Positions 8,410 through 16,521 of a DNA stretch of 64,000 nucleotides are shown piece by piece. Every line of letters starts with the position of its first letter. Position 1 is the first letter of the stretch. The stretch lies in assembly GCF_014268805.2 (NCBI RefSeq), contig NZ_JABWRF020000003.1, forward strand, positions 726,690-790,689, read 5' to 3'. Origin of the DNA: Pseudomonas farsensis. GTDB taxonomy: Bacteria > Pseudomonadota > Gammaproteobacteria > Pseudomonadales > Pseudomonadaceae. Both the position numbers and the translations under genes were made by a program. Under the pieces are notes generated by a model. That model saw only the letters and a list, made by a program, of their open reading frames with translations. It was not told where the DNA came from and did no database searches.

Positions 8410-9339
8410 ATGGCTGGAGTAATGGATTCGGTCAACCAGCGCACACAGCTGGTGGGGCAGAATCGCCTGGAGCTGCTGTTGTTTCGCCTCAATGGCGACC
8501 AGCTCTATGGCATCAATGTATTCAAGGTCCGCGAGGTGCTGCAGTGCCCGGCGCTGACCTTGCTGCCCAAGGCGCACCCTGTGGTGCGTGGGGTGGCCAA
8601 CATTCGCGGGGCGACCATTCCGATTCTGGACCTGTCGATGGCCACCGGCTTGCCGGGCCTGCGTGAAGAACTGCGCAACAGTTTCGTGATCATCACCGAG
8701 TACAACACCAAGACCCAAGGCTTCCTGGTGCATTCGGTGGAGCGCATCGTCAACATGAACTGGGAAGAGATCCACCCGCCACCCAAGGGTACCGGGCGTG
8801 ACCATTACTTGACGGCAGTCACTCGGGTCGATAACCGCATGGTTGAAATTATCGACGTGGAAAAAGTGCTTGCCGAGGTTTCGCCGTCGTCACAACAGGT
8901 CTCGGCCGGTGTGGTGGATGCCGAGGTTGCCGACAAGGCGGTGTTGCTGCGGGTACTGACGGTCGACGATTCGTCGGTGGCGCGCAAGCAGGTCAGCCGT
9001 TGTCTGCAAACGGTCGGCGTGGAGGTGGTGGCGCTGAACGACGGTCGCCAGGCGCTGGACTACCTGCGCAAGCTGGTCGATGAAGGCAAGCGGCCAGAGG
9101 ACGAGTTTTTGATGATGATTTCCGACATTGAAATGCCGGAAATGGACGGCTATACCCTCACGTCAGAGATTCGTAGCGATCCACGCATGCAAAAACTGCA
9201 CATCTGCCTGCATACTTCGCTGTCCGGGGTATTCAACCAGGCGATGGTGAAAAAGGTCGGGGCTGATGACTTCCTGGCCAAGTTCAGGCCGGACGACCTT
9301 GCTCAGCGGGTAGTCGACCGGATCAAGGCAACTCATTGA
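8410..9339 (+). CDS. cheV: Chemotaxis protein CheV (CheW-receiver fusion)
   Basis: This 309-residue coupling protein has an N-terminal CheW-like domain (about residues 15-160; LNGDQLYGINVFKVREVL, GVANIRGATIPILDLS). A C-terminal receiver domain follows, with the acidic pair in VDDSS, the phospho-acceptor Asp239 in SDIEMPEMDG and a distal Lys in LAKF. CheV links chemoreceptors to CheA and damps signalling when phosphorylated. The start at 8410 follows a GGAG ribosome site. It is divergent from flgA and 49 bp ahead of cheR, the gene order of PA3348-PA3350 in P. aeruginosa. Confidence 0.95.
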   Translation: MAGVMDSVNQRTQLVGQNRLELLLFRLNGDQLYGINVFKVREVLQCPALTLLPKAHPVVRGVANIRGATIPILDLSMATGLPGLREELRNSFVIITEYNTKTQGFLVHSVERIVNMNWEEIHPPPKGTGRDHYLTAVTRVDNRMVEIIDVEKVLAEVSPSSQQVSAGVVDAEVADKAVLLRVLTVDDSSVARKQVSRCLQTVGVEVVALNDGRQALDYLRKLVDEGKRPEDEFLMMISDIEMPEMDGYTLTSEIRSDPRMQKLHICLHTSLSGVFNQAMVKKVGADDFLAKFRPDDLAQRVVDRIKATH

Positions 9340-9388
9340 AACAGCCGGGGCTCGCCCCGGCGTTAGCGAATAGAAAGAGGCGGCAGCT

Positions 9389-10216
9389 GTGTCTACGGGT
9401 AATTTGGATTTCGAACAGTTCCGGGTCTTCCTGGAAAAAGCCTGTGGCATCCTGCTGGGCGAGAATAAGCAGTATCTGGTCTCCAGCCGTCTCAACAAGC
9501 TGATGGAGCAACAGGGTATCAAGTCGTTGGGTGAACTGGTGCAGCGCATCCAGACCCAACCGCGCAGCGGTTTGCGCGAGCAGGTGGTCGACGCCATGAC
9601 CACCAACGAAACCCTGTGGTTCCGCGACAGCTATCCATTCGAAGTGCTCAAGAACAAGGTCATCCCCGAGTTCATCAAGGGCAACCCAGGCCAGCGCCTG
9701 CGTATCTGGTCGGCGGCGTGCTCGTCCGGCCAGGAGCCGTACTCCATCTCGATGACCATCGATGAGTTCGAGCGCGGCAACCTTGGGCAGCTGAAAATGG
9801 GTGCGCAGATCGTTGCCACCGACTTGTCTGGCTTGATGCTCAACAACTGCAAGACTGGCGAATACGACAGCCTTGCCATTGCCCGGGGCTTGTCCCAGGA
9901 GCGCCTGCAGCGCTATTTCGACCCGAAAGGGCCGGGCCGCTGGGCGATCAAGGCGCCGATCCGCAACCGCGTCGAGTTCCGTTCCTTCAACCTGCTCGAC
10001 AGCTACGCATCGCTCGGCAAGTTCGACATCGTGTTCTGCCGCAACGTGCTGATCTACTTCTCGGCCCAGGTCAAGAAGGACATCCTCATGCGCATTCACA
10101 GCACCCTCAAGCCGGGCGGCTACCTGTTCCTGGGGGCTTCCGAGGCGCTGAATGGGCTGCCGGACCATTATCAGATGGTGCAGTGCAGCCCAGGCATCAT
10201 CTACCAGGCCAAGTAA
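9389..10216 (+). CDS. cheR: Chemotaxis methyltransferase CheR
   Basis: This 275-residue S-adenosylmethionine-dependent enzyme methylates glutamates on chemoreceptors. It has an N-terminal helical CheR domain (residues 5-60). A Rossmann methyltransferase domain follows, with the SAM-binding region RIWSAACSSGQEPYS, the catalytic-region motif IVFCRNVLIYF and the ending GGYLFLGASEAL. The GTG start is preceded by AAAGAGG. It probably shares a transcript with cheV and ends at a strong terminator. The order matches CheR1 of P. aeruginosa, next to cheV and flgA. Confidence 0.94.
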   Translation: MSTGNLDFEQFRVFLEKACGILLGENKQYLVSSRLNKLMEQQGIKSLGELVQRIQTQPRSGLREQVVDAMTTNETLWFRDSYPFEVLKNKVIPEFIKGNPGQRLRIWSAACSSGQEPYSISMTIDEFERGNLGQLKMGAQIVATDLSGLMLNNCKTGEYDSLAIARGLSQERLQRYFDPKGPGRWAIKAPIRNRVEFRSFNLLDSYASLGKFDIVFCRNVLIYFSAQVKKDILMRIHSTLKPGGYLFLGASEALNGLPDHYQMVQCSPGIIYQAK

Positions 10217-10237
10217 GGCGGGTGGGTGGTAGAAAGA

Positions 10238-10268
10238 GGCCGGTATCGAAAGATGCCGGCCTTTTTTG
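10238..10268 (+). terminator. Rho-independent terminator after cheR
   Basis: A ten-pair stem (GGCCGGTATC with GATGCCGGCC, one G-T pair) closes a GAAA tetraloop and is followed by six T residues. It ends the cheV-cheR transcript. Confidence 0.9.
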
Positions 10269-10294
10269 TTGTTTTTCCCTAGGTTCCCGAGCAG

Positions 10295-10418
10295 GCCTGT
10301 GCCGGCCTCATCGCAGGCTATCGCCAGCTCCCACAAAGACCGTGCTCAGCCTCGATGCTGATGGCCAGCACCGAACCCGTGGGAGCTGGCGATAGCCTGC
10401 GATGAGGCCGGCACAGGC
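10295..10418. repeat. REPIN (40-bp inverted pair)
   Basis: Two perfect inverted 40-bp arms lie at 10295-10334 and 10379-10418, separated by 44 bp. The core is CATCGCAGGCTATCGCCAGC followed by TCCCAC. The same REP family recurs at 45108, 45390 and 58190. It lies between the cheR terminator and the flgB promoter. Apart from it and the promoter, I see no gene in 10217-10648. Confidence 0.9.
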
Positions 10419-10584
10419 TTGCCGCTAACCCCGCCGCAACCCACGTCAATTTTTTGTTTTGCCGCTGTTGCCGCCTGGCAATTGCCGCTTGCCTGCGCCA
10501 AGGCGGAAGCGCTTTGCCGCTTTTCTGGCAGCCGGCAAACCCCAATACCCAGCGCAGCCCGCAGATTCCGGGCTTTGGTGAAAG

Positions 10585-10600
10585 TGGCACAGCCCTTGCT
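10585..10600 (+). promoter_or_regulatory. Sigma-54 promoter for flgBCDE
   Basis: TGGCACAGCCCTTGCT matches the -24/-12 consensus, with 10 bases between GG and GC. It sits about 50 bp upstream of the flgB start, leaving a leader of roughly 38 bases. It would need the enhancer-binding activator FleQ or FleR, both encoded in this window. Confidence 0.88.
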
Positions 10601-10648
10601 AAAGCTTTGCCAACGAAATTCCGGTCAACCTCTGAAGGTTTCCCAGAC

Positions 10649-11056
10649 ATGAGCATCAGCTTCGACAAAGCCCTTGGCATCCACGAAAAGGCATTGGGCT
10701 TCCGCGCCCAGCGCGCCGAGGTGCTGGCCAACAACATTGCCAACGCCGACACGCCTAACTACAAGGCGCGTGACATGGACTTTTCCTCCGTGCTCGCCGC
10801 CGAGGCGGACAAGCAGCAAAAAGGCCGCATCGCCCTGGATCGCACCAACACCCGGCACATCGAAGCCGAAGGCCTGGCCATGGCTGACGACACCCTGAAG
10901 TTCCGTACCCCGACCCAGCCGTCGGTGGACCAGAACACCGTCGATGCGCATATCGAGCAGTCCAACTACACCGAAAACGCCATCGGCTTCCAGGCCAGCT
11001 TCACCTTGCTCAACAGCAAATTCAAAGGGCTGGTGTCAGCCCTGCGCGGAGAATAA
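10649..11056 (+). CDS. flgB: Flagellar basal-body proximal rod protein FlgB
   Basis: This 135-residue rod protein is exported through the flagellar type III system and assembled in the periplasm. It has the family N-terminus MSISFDKALGIHEKALGFRA followed by NNIANADTPNYKARD, and a helical C-terminus (GFQASFTLLNSKFKGLVSAL). I chose the ATG at 10649 because the conserved N-terminus starts there; the open frame upstream crosses the sigma-54 promoter. The stop lies two bases before flgC. Confidence 0.95.
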   Translation: MSISFDKALGIHEKALGFRAQRAEVLANNIANADTPNYKARDMDFSSVLAAEADKQQKGRIALDRTNTRHIEAEGLAMADDTLKFRTPTQPSVDQNTVDAHIEQSNYTENAIGFQASFTLLNSKFKGLVSALRGE

Positions 11057-11058
11057 GC

Positions 11059-11496
11059 ATGTCCCTGTCCAGTGTCTTCAACATCGCCGGCAGCGGCATG
11101 AGCGCGCAGAACACCCGCCTCAACACCGTTGCCTCCAACATCGCCAACGCCGAGACCGTCTCGTCGAGCATCGATCAGACCTACCGTGCCCGCCACCCGG
11201 TATTCGCCACCACCTTCCAGAACGCGCAAGCAGGCCAGTCGCTGTTCGAAGAGCAGGGTGAAGCGGGGCAGGGCGTCCAGGTGAAGGGCATCATCGAGGA
11301 CCAGAGCAATCTGGAAGCCCGTTACGAGCCCAATCACCCGGCGGCGAACAAGGACGGCTACGTCTACTACCCCAACGTCAATGTGGTCGAGGAGATGGCT
11401 GACATGATCTCCGCCAGCCGTGCGTTCCAGACCAACGCCGAGCTGATGAACACCGCCAAGGCCATGATGCAGAAAGTTCTGACCCTGGGTCAGTGA
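11059..11496 (+). CDS. flgC: Flagellar basal-body proximal rod protein FlgC
   Basis: This 145-residue rod subunit has the axial-protein N-terminal signature (GSGMSAQNTRLNTVASNIAN) and a C-terminal helix (EEMADMISASRAFQTNAELM) that packs in the D0 core. It follows flgB by two bases and precedes flgD by 15 bases, so the genes are one transcript. Together FlgB, FlgC, FlgF and FlgG form the drive shaft. Confidence 0.95.
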   Translation: MSLSSVFNIAGSGMSAQNTRLNTVASNIANAETVSSSIDQTYRARHPVFATTFQNAQAGQSLFEEQGEAGQGVQVKGIIEDQSNLEARYEPNHPAANKDGYVYYPNVNVVEEMADMISASRAFQTNAELMNTAKAMMQKVLTLGQ

Positions 11497-11511
11497 TAAG
11501 GAATCCGAACC

Positions 11512-12222
11512 ATGGCAACGACTTCTACCAGCGGTGTAAACCTCAACGACGTGATCGCCTCCTCGGGCGTGAGTTCCGGTAACGCCGCCAACAAGAAAAG
11601 CCTCAGCGGTACCAACGACAACAGCACCCTGGGCAAGGATGCATTCCTGCAGTTGCTGGTTACCCAGATGCAGCACCAGAACCCGCTCGATCCGCAGGAC
11701 AACGGCGAGTTCGTGGCCCAGCTTGCGCAGTTCAGCAGCCTCGAAGGCATCACCTCGCTGAACGAGTCGGTGACCAACATCACCAGCGCCATGGCGTCGT
11801 CCCAGGCGTTGCAGGCCTCGTCCCTGGTCGGGCGCTCGGTGATCGTGCAGAACACCAAGGCGGTGGTCGATACCGCCGAAAGCTTCAACGCCCAGTTTGT
11901 CGTGCCGCAGGCCATCAACGAGGCCAAGGTCACTGTCACCGACAAGGACGGCAATACCGTCAAGACCATCGAGTTGGGCGAGCAGAAAGCCGGCTACGCC
12001 GACTTTATCTGGGACGGCACCAACGCCAAGGGCGAGAAGGTCGCGCCGGGTACCTACACCTTTACCGCCACCACCACGGTGGACGGCAAGTCGGTGCAGA
12101 TGAACACCCTGCTGCCGGCCAAGGTCACCAGCGTCAGCTTCAACACCACCGGCGAGATGGTTCTCAACCTCGCAGGTGTGGGCAAGGTTTCCCTGTCCGA
12201 CGTACAAACCATCGGTATCTAA
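11512..12222 (+). CDS. flgD: Flagellar hook assembly scaffold FlgD
   Basis: This 236-residue hook-cap protein guides FlgE polymerisation and is lost when the hook is finished. It has the conserved N-terminal export region (LGKDAFLQLLVTQMQHQNPL). The C-terminal half has tudor/FnIII-like domains (FIWDGTNAKGEKVAPGTYTF). Codon usage and spacing match its neighbours flgC and flgE. Confidence 0.95.
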   Translation: MATTSTSGVNLNDVIASSGVSSGNAANKKSLSGTNDNSTLGKDAFLQLLVTQMQHQNPLDPQDNGEFVAQLAQFSSLEGITSLNESVTNITSAMASSQALQASSLVGRSVIVQNTKAVVDTAESFNAQFVVPQAINEAKVTVTDKDGNTVKTIELGEQKAGYADFIWDGTNAKGEKVAPGTYTFTATTTVDGKSVQMNTLLPAKVTSVSFNTTGEMVLNLAGVGKVSLSDVQTIGI

Positions 12223-12252
12223 GGCCGACAGAACGGCAAAAGGAGCAACAGC

Positions 12253-13608
12253 ATGTCTTTCAATATCGGCCTTAGCGGTCTGTACGCAGCCAACAAACAA
12301 CTCGACGTTACCGGCAACAACATCGCCAACGTCAACACCACTGGTTTCAAGTCCTCGCGTGCCGAGTTCGCCGATGTGTACGCCGGCGCCAACCGTCTGG
12401 GCGTGGGCAAGAACCAGGTCGGTAACGGCGTGCGCCTGGCTGCGGTTTCCCAGCAGTTCAGCCAGGGTGACGTGAACAACACCGGCAACGTGCTGGACAT
12501 GGGTATCCAGGGGCAGGGCTACTTCGTTCTGTCGGACAACGGCGCGCAGGTTTACACCCGTGCCGGTGCGTTCCAGAACAACAAGGACAACTTCGTCGTT
12601 ACCTCCGACGGCCTGCGCCTGCAGGGCTATGCGGCTGATGAAAACGGCAACATCAAGAAGGGCATCCTGACCGACCTGAAGATCGACACTTCGGCGCTGG
12701 CGCCTAAGGCTACCACCCTGATCGATCAGGGCATCAACCTGAACTCCGAAGCCGACATCATTGCCCTGCCGATCATCCCAGCGCCTGCTCCTCCGGCAGA
12801 TGCGGGTGGCCCGGCCTTCGACCCTTCGGACGACACGACCTACACCAAGTCGTTCCCGACCAAGGTGTACGACAGCCAGGGTAACGAGCACACCATGGAG
12901 CAGTTCTATCGCAAGACCGGCACCAATGAGTGGACCATGTACACCCTGGTCGACGGCCGTAACCCGCTCGACCCGACCAGTACCGACCCGCTGGAAGGTA
13001 CCATCAAGTTCAAGTCCGACGGCAGCGTGCTGTCGATGGCTGCCGAAGCGGTGACCCCGCCTAGCGCGTGGACGGTGACCAACAACACCTTCACGCTCAA
13101 TGGCTGGGTCCCTGCGGCCAAGGATGCTACCGGCAACTGGGCGTCGAACGGTTCGGCTGCGGCCACTGGCGGCATGCGCTTGTCGATGAACAGCACCACC
13201 TCGTACAACACCGAGACCGCGCGTATGTCGCAGTCCCAGGATGGCTACGCCACCGGTATCCTGTCGAGCCTGTCGATCGACTCCACCGGCGTGATGTTCG
13301 CAAGCTTCAGCAACCAGCAGTCGCGGGCCATTGGCCAGGTAGCGCTGGCGAGCTTCGCTAACGACCAGGGCCTGCAGCAGATCGGCGGTACCCGCTGGAC
13401 CGAGACCTTCGCTTCGGGCATTCCGGGTATCGACTCGCCGAAGACCGGCACCCTGGGCAGCGTCGAGTCCAACTCGCTGGAAGCTTCCAACGTCAACCTG
13501 ACCGCAGAGCTGGTCGAGCTGATCAAGGCGCAGAGCAACTACCAGGCCAACGCCAAGACCATCTCCACCGAAAGCACCATCATGCAGACTATCATCCAGA
13601 TGAGCTAA
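12253..13608 (+). CDS. flgE: Flagellar hook protein FlgE
   Basis: This 451-residue subunit builds the universal joint between rod and filament. The N-terminal axial signature is LSGLYAANKQLDVTGNNIAN followed by VNTTGFK. The variable D1/D2 middle is rich in Thr, Asn and Asp. The C-terminal D0 helix is NVNLTAELVELIKAQSNYQA. It ends flgBCDE at a strong terminator (13628-13662). A Pro/Ala-rich stretch near residues 174-186 is the least conserved-looking part. Confidence 0.96.
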   Translation: MSFNIGLSGLYAANKQLDVTGNNIANVNTTGFKSSRAEFADVYAGANRLGVGKNQVGNGVRLAAVSQQFSQGDVNNTGNVLDMGIQGQGYFVLSDNGAQVYTRAGAFQNNKDNFVVTSDGLRLQGYAADENGNIKKGILTDLKIDTSALAPKATTLIDQGINLNSEADIIALPIIPAPAPPADAGGPAFDPSDDTTYTKSFPTKVYDSQGNEHTMEQFYRKTGTNEWTMYTLVDGRNPLDPTSTDPLEGTIKFKSDGSVLSMAAEAVTPPSAWTVTNNTFTLNGWVPAAKDATGNWASNGSAAATGGMRLSMNSTTSYNTETARMSQSQDGYATGILSSLSIDSTGVMFASFSNQQSRAIGQVALASFANDQGLQQIGGTRWTETFASGIPGIDSPKTGTLGSVESNSLEASNVNLTAELVELIKAQSNYQANAKTISTESTIMQTIIQMS

Positions 13609-13627
13609 TGCTGGCTGAGCGGGACTG

Positions 13628-13662
13628 GACGAACCCCTTCACTGAAGGGGTTCGTCATTTTT
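13628..13662 (+). terminator. Rho-independent terminator after flgE
   Basis: A perfect 13-bp stem (GACGAACCCCTTC with its complement) closes a three-base loop and is followed by ATTTTT. It separates flgE from the small secreted-protein gene. Confidence 0.92.
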
Positions 13663-13674
13663 GCAGGAGCGCTT

Positions 13675-13866
13675 ATGAAAAAGCTGCTGGTCATGCTGCT
13701 GGCTGTGTTCGGCCTTTATCAGGCGCAGGCGGCTATGGCGCCTTGGTGGCGCTGGGAAAGCCAGGCCGATGGGCGCTTGGTGTGCGCGCAGTGGGCGCCG
13801 GGGGAGGGCTGGAAGAAGTTTGCCGGGCCCTTTAACAATGCCGGTTGCCGGGACTTGAACAACTGA
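13675..13866 (+). CDS. Small secreted protein, function unknown
   Basis: This 63-residue open frame has an AGGAG ribosome site six bases before its ATG, so it is probably real. The first 20 residues form a Sec signal peptide (MKKLLVMLLAVFGLYQAQA). The mature part is about 44 residues, rich in Trp and Gly, with two Cys (in LVCAQW and AGCRDL) that could form one disulfide in the periplasm. I do not recognise a family. It starts only 12 bp after the flgE terminator, so expression depends on read-through or an unseen promoter. Its position between flgE and flgF suggests, but does not show, a flagellar link. Confidence 0.7.
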   Translation: MKKLLVMLLAVFGLYQAQAAMAPWWRWESQADGRLVCAQWAPGEGWKKFAGPFNNAGCRDLNN

Positions 13867-13899
13867 ATCTCCCCCCGGCTGTCGATCCGGGCTTTGTGT

Positions 13900-14012
13900 G
13901 TAGGAGCGGCCTTGCGTCGCGAAAGGGCTGCGCAGCAGCCCCAGGATCTCGGGTTCATGCACAATCGCCGGGGCTGCTTGGCAGCCCTTTCGCGACGCAA
14001 GGCCGCTCCTAC
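13900..14012. repeat. REPIN, GTAGGAGCGGCC family
   Basis: Inverted arms begin GTAGGAGCGGCCTTGCGTCG and continue into CGAAAGGGCTGC, one at each end of a 113-bp element. The central loop also has smaller inverted parts. The same family is found at 45193-45303 and 54165-54277. With the hairpin at 14101 and the flgF promoter it accounts for the gene-free stretch 13867-14215. Confidence 0.9.
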
Positions 14013-14100
14013 GAGGGATCGCGTCGCGTGGGGGCTGTATTGCCGCAAGCGGCAACCCAGCGCCGGTTATCCGGCACGCCACGCCCGAGCTTATCGACGC

Positions 14101-14124
14101 AAAGCCCGTATCCACGGGCTTTTT
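14101..14124 (+). terminator. Rho-independent terminator upstream of flgF
   Basis: AAAGCCCGT pairs with ACGGGCTTT around a four-base loop and runs into five T residues. It would stop transcripts arriving from the small ORF and REPIN before the flgF promoter. Confidence 0.8.
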
Positions 14125-14140
14125 CAAGTTTTTCAAAAGT

Positions 14141-14156
14141 TGGTTCGGAACTTGCT
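14141..14156 (+). promoter_or_regulatory. Sigma-54 promoter for flgFGHIJKL
   Basis: TGGTTCGGAACTTGCT keeps the GG-N10-GC spacing and the TTGCT -12 box; the -24 box is less perfect (TGGTTCG against TGGCACG). It lies about 60 bp upstream of flgF, directly after a terminator. The seven downstream genes are tightly spaced with no other promoter found. Confidence 0.8.
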
Positions 14157-14215
14157 TTGTAGCCTGCATAGCAGCGGCGAGCGGCAATCGAACGCCAGTG
14201 CAGCGGAGGAAGACT

Positions 14216-14956
14216 GTGGACAAGATGCTTTACGTGGCCATGACCGGCGCCAGCCAGAACGCGCTGGCGCAGAAGGCCCATGCCAACAACCTGGCGAACG
14301 TTACCACCAATGGTTTCCAGCGTGACCTGGAGCAGGCGCGCTCGATGCCGGTATTCGGCGACAGCTTTCCGTCGCGCGCCTTCGCCATGACCGAGCGTCC
14401 CGCCACCGACTTCAGTGAAGGGCCGATGATCGAAACCGGCCGTGACCTCGACGTCGCCGTCGGCGGCCACGGCTTCATCGCCGTGCAGGCGCCCGATGGC
14501 AGCGAAGCCTATGTGCGCACCGGCAGCCTGAACATTGACGCCCTTGGCGTGCTGCGTACCGGCAATGGCATGCCGGTCATGGGCAACGGTGGCCCGATTG
14601 CCATTCCGCCTGAGCAAAAGGTCGAAGTGGGCGCTGACGGCACCATCAGCATCCGTTCGATGGGCGAAGACCCGCGGGTGATGGCCGAGGTCGACCGCAT
14701 CAAGCTGGTCAACCCCGACATCAAGACCATGACCAAAGGCCCTGACGGCCTGATCCACACCCAAAGCGGCCAGGCGGCACCGGCTGACGGCACAGTGCGC
14801 GTCGTGTCGGGCTTCCTGCAAGGCAGCAACGTCAACGCCGTTGAAGAAATGACTTCGGTACTGGCGTTGTCGCGTCAGTTCGAGCTGCACGTAAAGATGA
14901 TGAGCGCTGCCAAAGAAGGCGATGAAGCCATGGCGCGTGTTTTGCAAATCGGCTAA
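14216..14956 (+). CDS. flgF: Flagellar basal-body rod protein FlgF
   Basis: This 246-residue proximal rod protein is of the FlgE/F/G type. The N-terminus is VDKMLYVAMTGASQNALAQK followed by AHANNLANVTTNGFQ. The C-terminal D0 helix is EEMTSVLALSRQFELHVKMM. I chose the GTG at 14216 because GGAGGA sits five bases before it; an ATG 18 bases upstream lacks a ribosome site. First gene of the flgF-flgL operon. Confidence 0.94.
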   Translation: MDKMLYVAMTGASQNALAQKAHANNLANVTTNGFQRDLEQARSMPVFGDSFPSRAFAMTERPATDFSEGPMIETGRDLDVAVGGHGFIAVQAPDGSEAYVRTGSLNIDALGVLRTGNGMPVMGNGGPIAIPPEQKVEVGADGTISIRSMGEDPRVMAEVDRIKLVNPDIKTMTKGPDGLIHTQSGQAAPADGTVRVVSGFLQGSNVNAVEEMTSVLALSRQFELHVKMMSAAKEGDEAMARVLQIG

Positions 14957-15003
14957 CCACACTTGAACGGGTGCCGTAAAACAGGCGCACGAGGAGAATA
15001 CTG

Positions 15004-15789
15004 ATGCTTCCGGCTCTTTGGGTCGCTAAAACCGGCCTGTCCGCCCAGGACACCAACCTGACCGTCATTTCCAACAACCTGGCCAACGTCTCGACCACCG
15101 GCTTCAAGCGTGACCGTGCCGAGTTCCAGGACTTGCTCTACCAGATCAAGCGCCAGCCAGGTGCGCAGTCCACCCAGGACAGCGAGCTGCCTTCGGGCCT
15201 GCAGGTCGGTACCGGTGTGCGTGTCGTCGGCACCCAGAAAAACTTCCAGACCGGCAGCCTGCAAACCACCGAGAACCCGCTGGACCTGGCCGTCAATGGC
15301 CGTGGTTTCTTCCAGGTTCTGCAGCCGGACGGCACTGTTTCCTACACCCGTGACGGTACTTTCCACCTGAACTCCGATGGCCAGGTCGTGACCGTCAATG
15401 GTTTTGCCCTGGAACCTGCGATCGTCGTACCGAACGATGCCAAGACCTTCACCGTCGGCCAGGACGGTACCGTGTCGATCACCACCGCCGGCAACCCGGC
15501 CTCCCAGGTGATCGGCAACCTGCAGACCGCTGACTTCATCAACCCGGCCGGCCTGCAGGCGATCGGCGACAACCTGTTCCTGGAAACCGCAGCCAGCGGC
15601 GCGCCGCAGGTCGGTACCCCGGGCCTGAACGGTTTCGGCACCACGCTGCAGCAGACCCTGGAAAACTCCAACGTGAGCACCGTGGAAGAGCTGGTCAACA
15701 TGATCACCACCCAGCGCGCCTACGAGATGAACTCCAAGGTCATCTCCGCCGCTGACAAGATGATGTCGTTCGTCACCCAGCAGCTGTAA
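15004..15789 (+). CDS. flgG: Flagellar basal-body distal rod protein FlgG
   Basis: This 261-residue distal rod subunit is the usual length for the family. It begins MLPALWVAKTGLSAQDTNL, then SNNLANVSTTGFKRDRAEF. It ends with the D0 helix STVEELVNMITTQRAYEMNS. Export is through the flagellar gate without a cleaved signal. It is 47 bp after flgF and 30 bp before flgH. Confidence 0.96.
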   Translation: MLPALWVAKTGLSAQDTNLTVISNNLANVSTTGFKRDRAEFQDLLYQIKRQPGAQSTQDSELPSGLQVGTGVRVVGTQKNFQTGSLQTTENPLDLAVNGRGFFQVLQPDGTVSYTRDGTFHLNSDGQVVTVNGFALEPAIVVPNDAKTFTVGQDGTVSITTAGNPASQVIGNLQTADFINPAGLQAIGDNLFLETAASGAPQVGTPGLNGFGTTLQQTLENSNVSTVEELVNMITTQRAYEMNSKVISAADKMMSFVTQQL

Positions 15790-15819
15790 GCCAAACTCAG
15801 TAACACCGTGAGGTATGTC

Positions 15820-16515
15820 ATGAAGCGTCTGTTGTTCGTTTTCGCCCTGGGGGGGGCGGTGTCGCTGGCCGGTTGCGTCGCGCCGACGCCCAAGCCCAAC
15901 GACCCGTACTATGCGCCGGTTCTGCCGCGCACCCCGTTGCCGGCGGCGGCCAACAACGGTTCGATCTACCAGTCCGGTTTCGAGCAGAGCCTGTACACCG
16001 ACCGCAAGGCGTTCCGGGTCGGTGACATCATCACCATTACCCTGAACGAGCGCACCTCGGCCAGCAAGAACGCAGGCTCGCAGATCGCCAAGGACAGCAA
16101 GGCCAATATCGGCCTGACGTCGTTGTTCGGTGCCATCCCCAACACCAACAACCCGTTGGGCAGCGGCGACCTGACGCTCGATGCCGGTTACGAAGGCACC
16201 CGGGCGACCAAGGGCGCAAGCTCGGCGTCCCAGGGCAACACCCTGACCGGCTCGATTACCGTGACCGTGGCCGAAGTGCTGCCTAACGGCATCATCGCCG
16301 TACGCGGCGAAAAGTGGATGACGCTGAACACCGGTGAAGAGCTGGTGCGTATCGCTGGCATGATTCGCGCCGACGATATCTCCACCGACAACACCGTGCC
16401 GTCCACCCGGGTTGCCGATGCGCGCATTACCTATTCGGGGACCGGCTCGTTCGCCGATGCCAGCCAGCCTGGTTGGTTCGACCGGTTCTTCCTCAGCCCG
16501 CTCTGGCCCTTCTGA
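15820..16515 (+). CDS. flgH: Flagellar L-ring lipoprotein FlgH
   Basis: This 231-residue outer-membrane lipoprotein forms the L-ring bushing around the rod. It has a signal peptide ending in the lipobox SLAGC near residue 19. Its conserved core includes FRVGDIITITLNERTSASKN and VRGEKWMTLNTGEE. I chose the ATG at 15820 because GAGG lies six bases upstream. A GTG four codons earlier overlaps that ribosome site. The size matches pseudomonad FlgH. Confidence 0.95.
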   Translation: MKRLLFVFALGGAVSLAGCVAPTPKPNDPYYAPVLPRTPLPAAANNGSIYQSGFEQSLYTDRKAFRVGDIITITLNERTSASKNAGSQIAKDSKANIGLTSLFGAIPNTNNPLGSGDLTLDAGYEGTRATKGASSASQGNTLTGSITVTVAEVLPNGIIAVRGEKWMTLNTGEELVRIAGMIRADDISTDNTVPSTRVADARITYSGTGSFADASQPGWFDRFFLSPLWPF

Positions 16516-16521
16516 GTACGG

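Noticed and set aside
10966..12891. A 641-codon minus-strand open frame opposite flgB-flgE
   Set aside because: The opposite strand encodes intact flgC, flgD and flgE with conserved signatures; this is a shadow frame.
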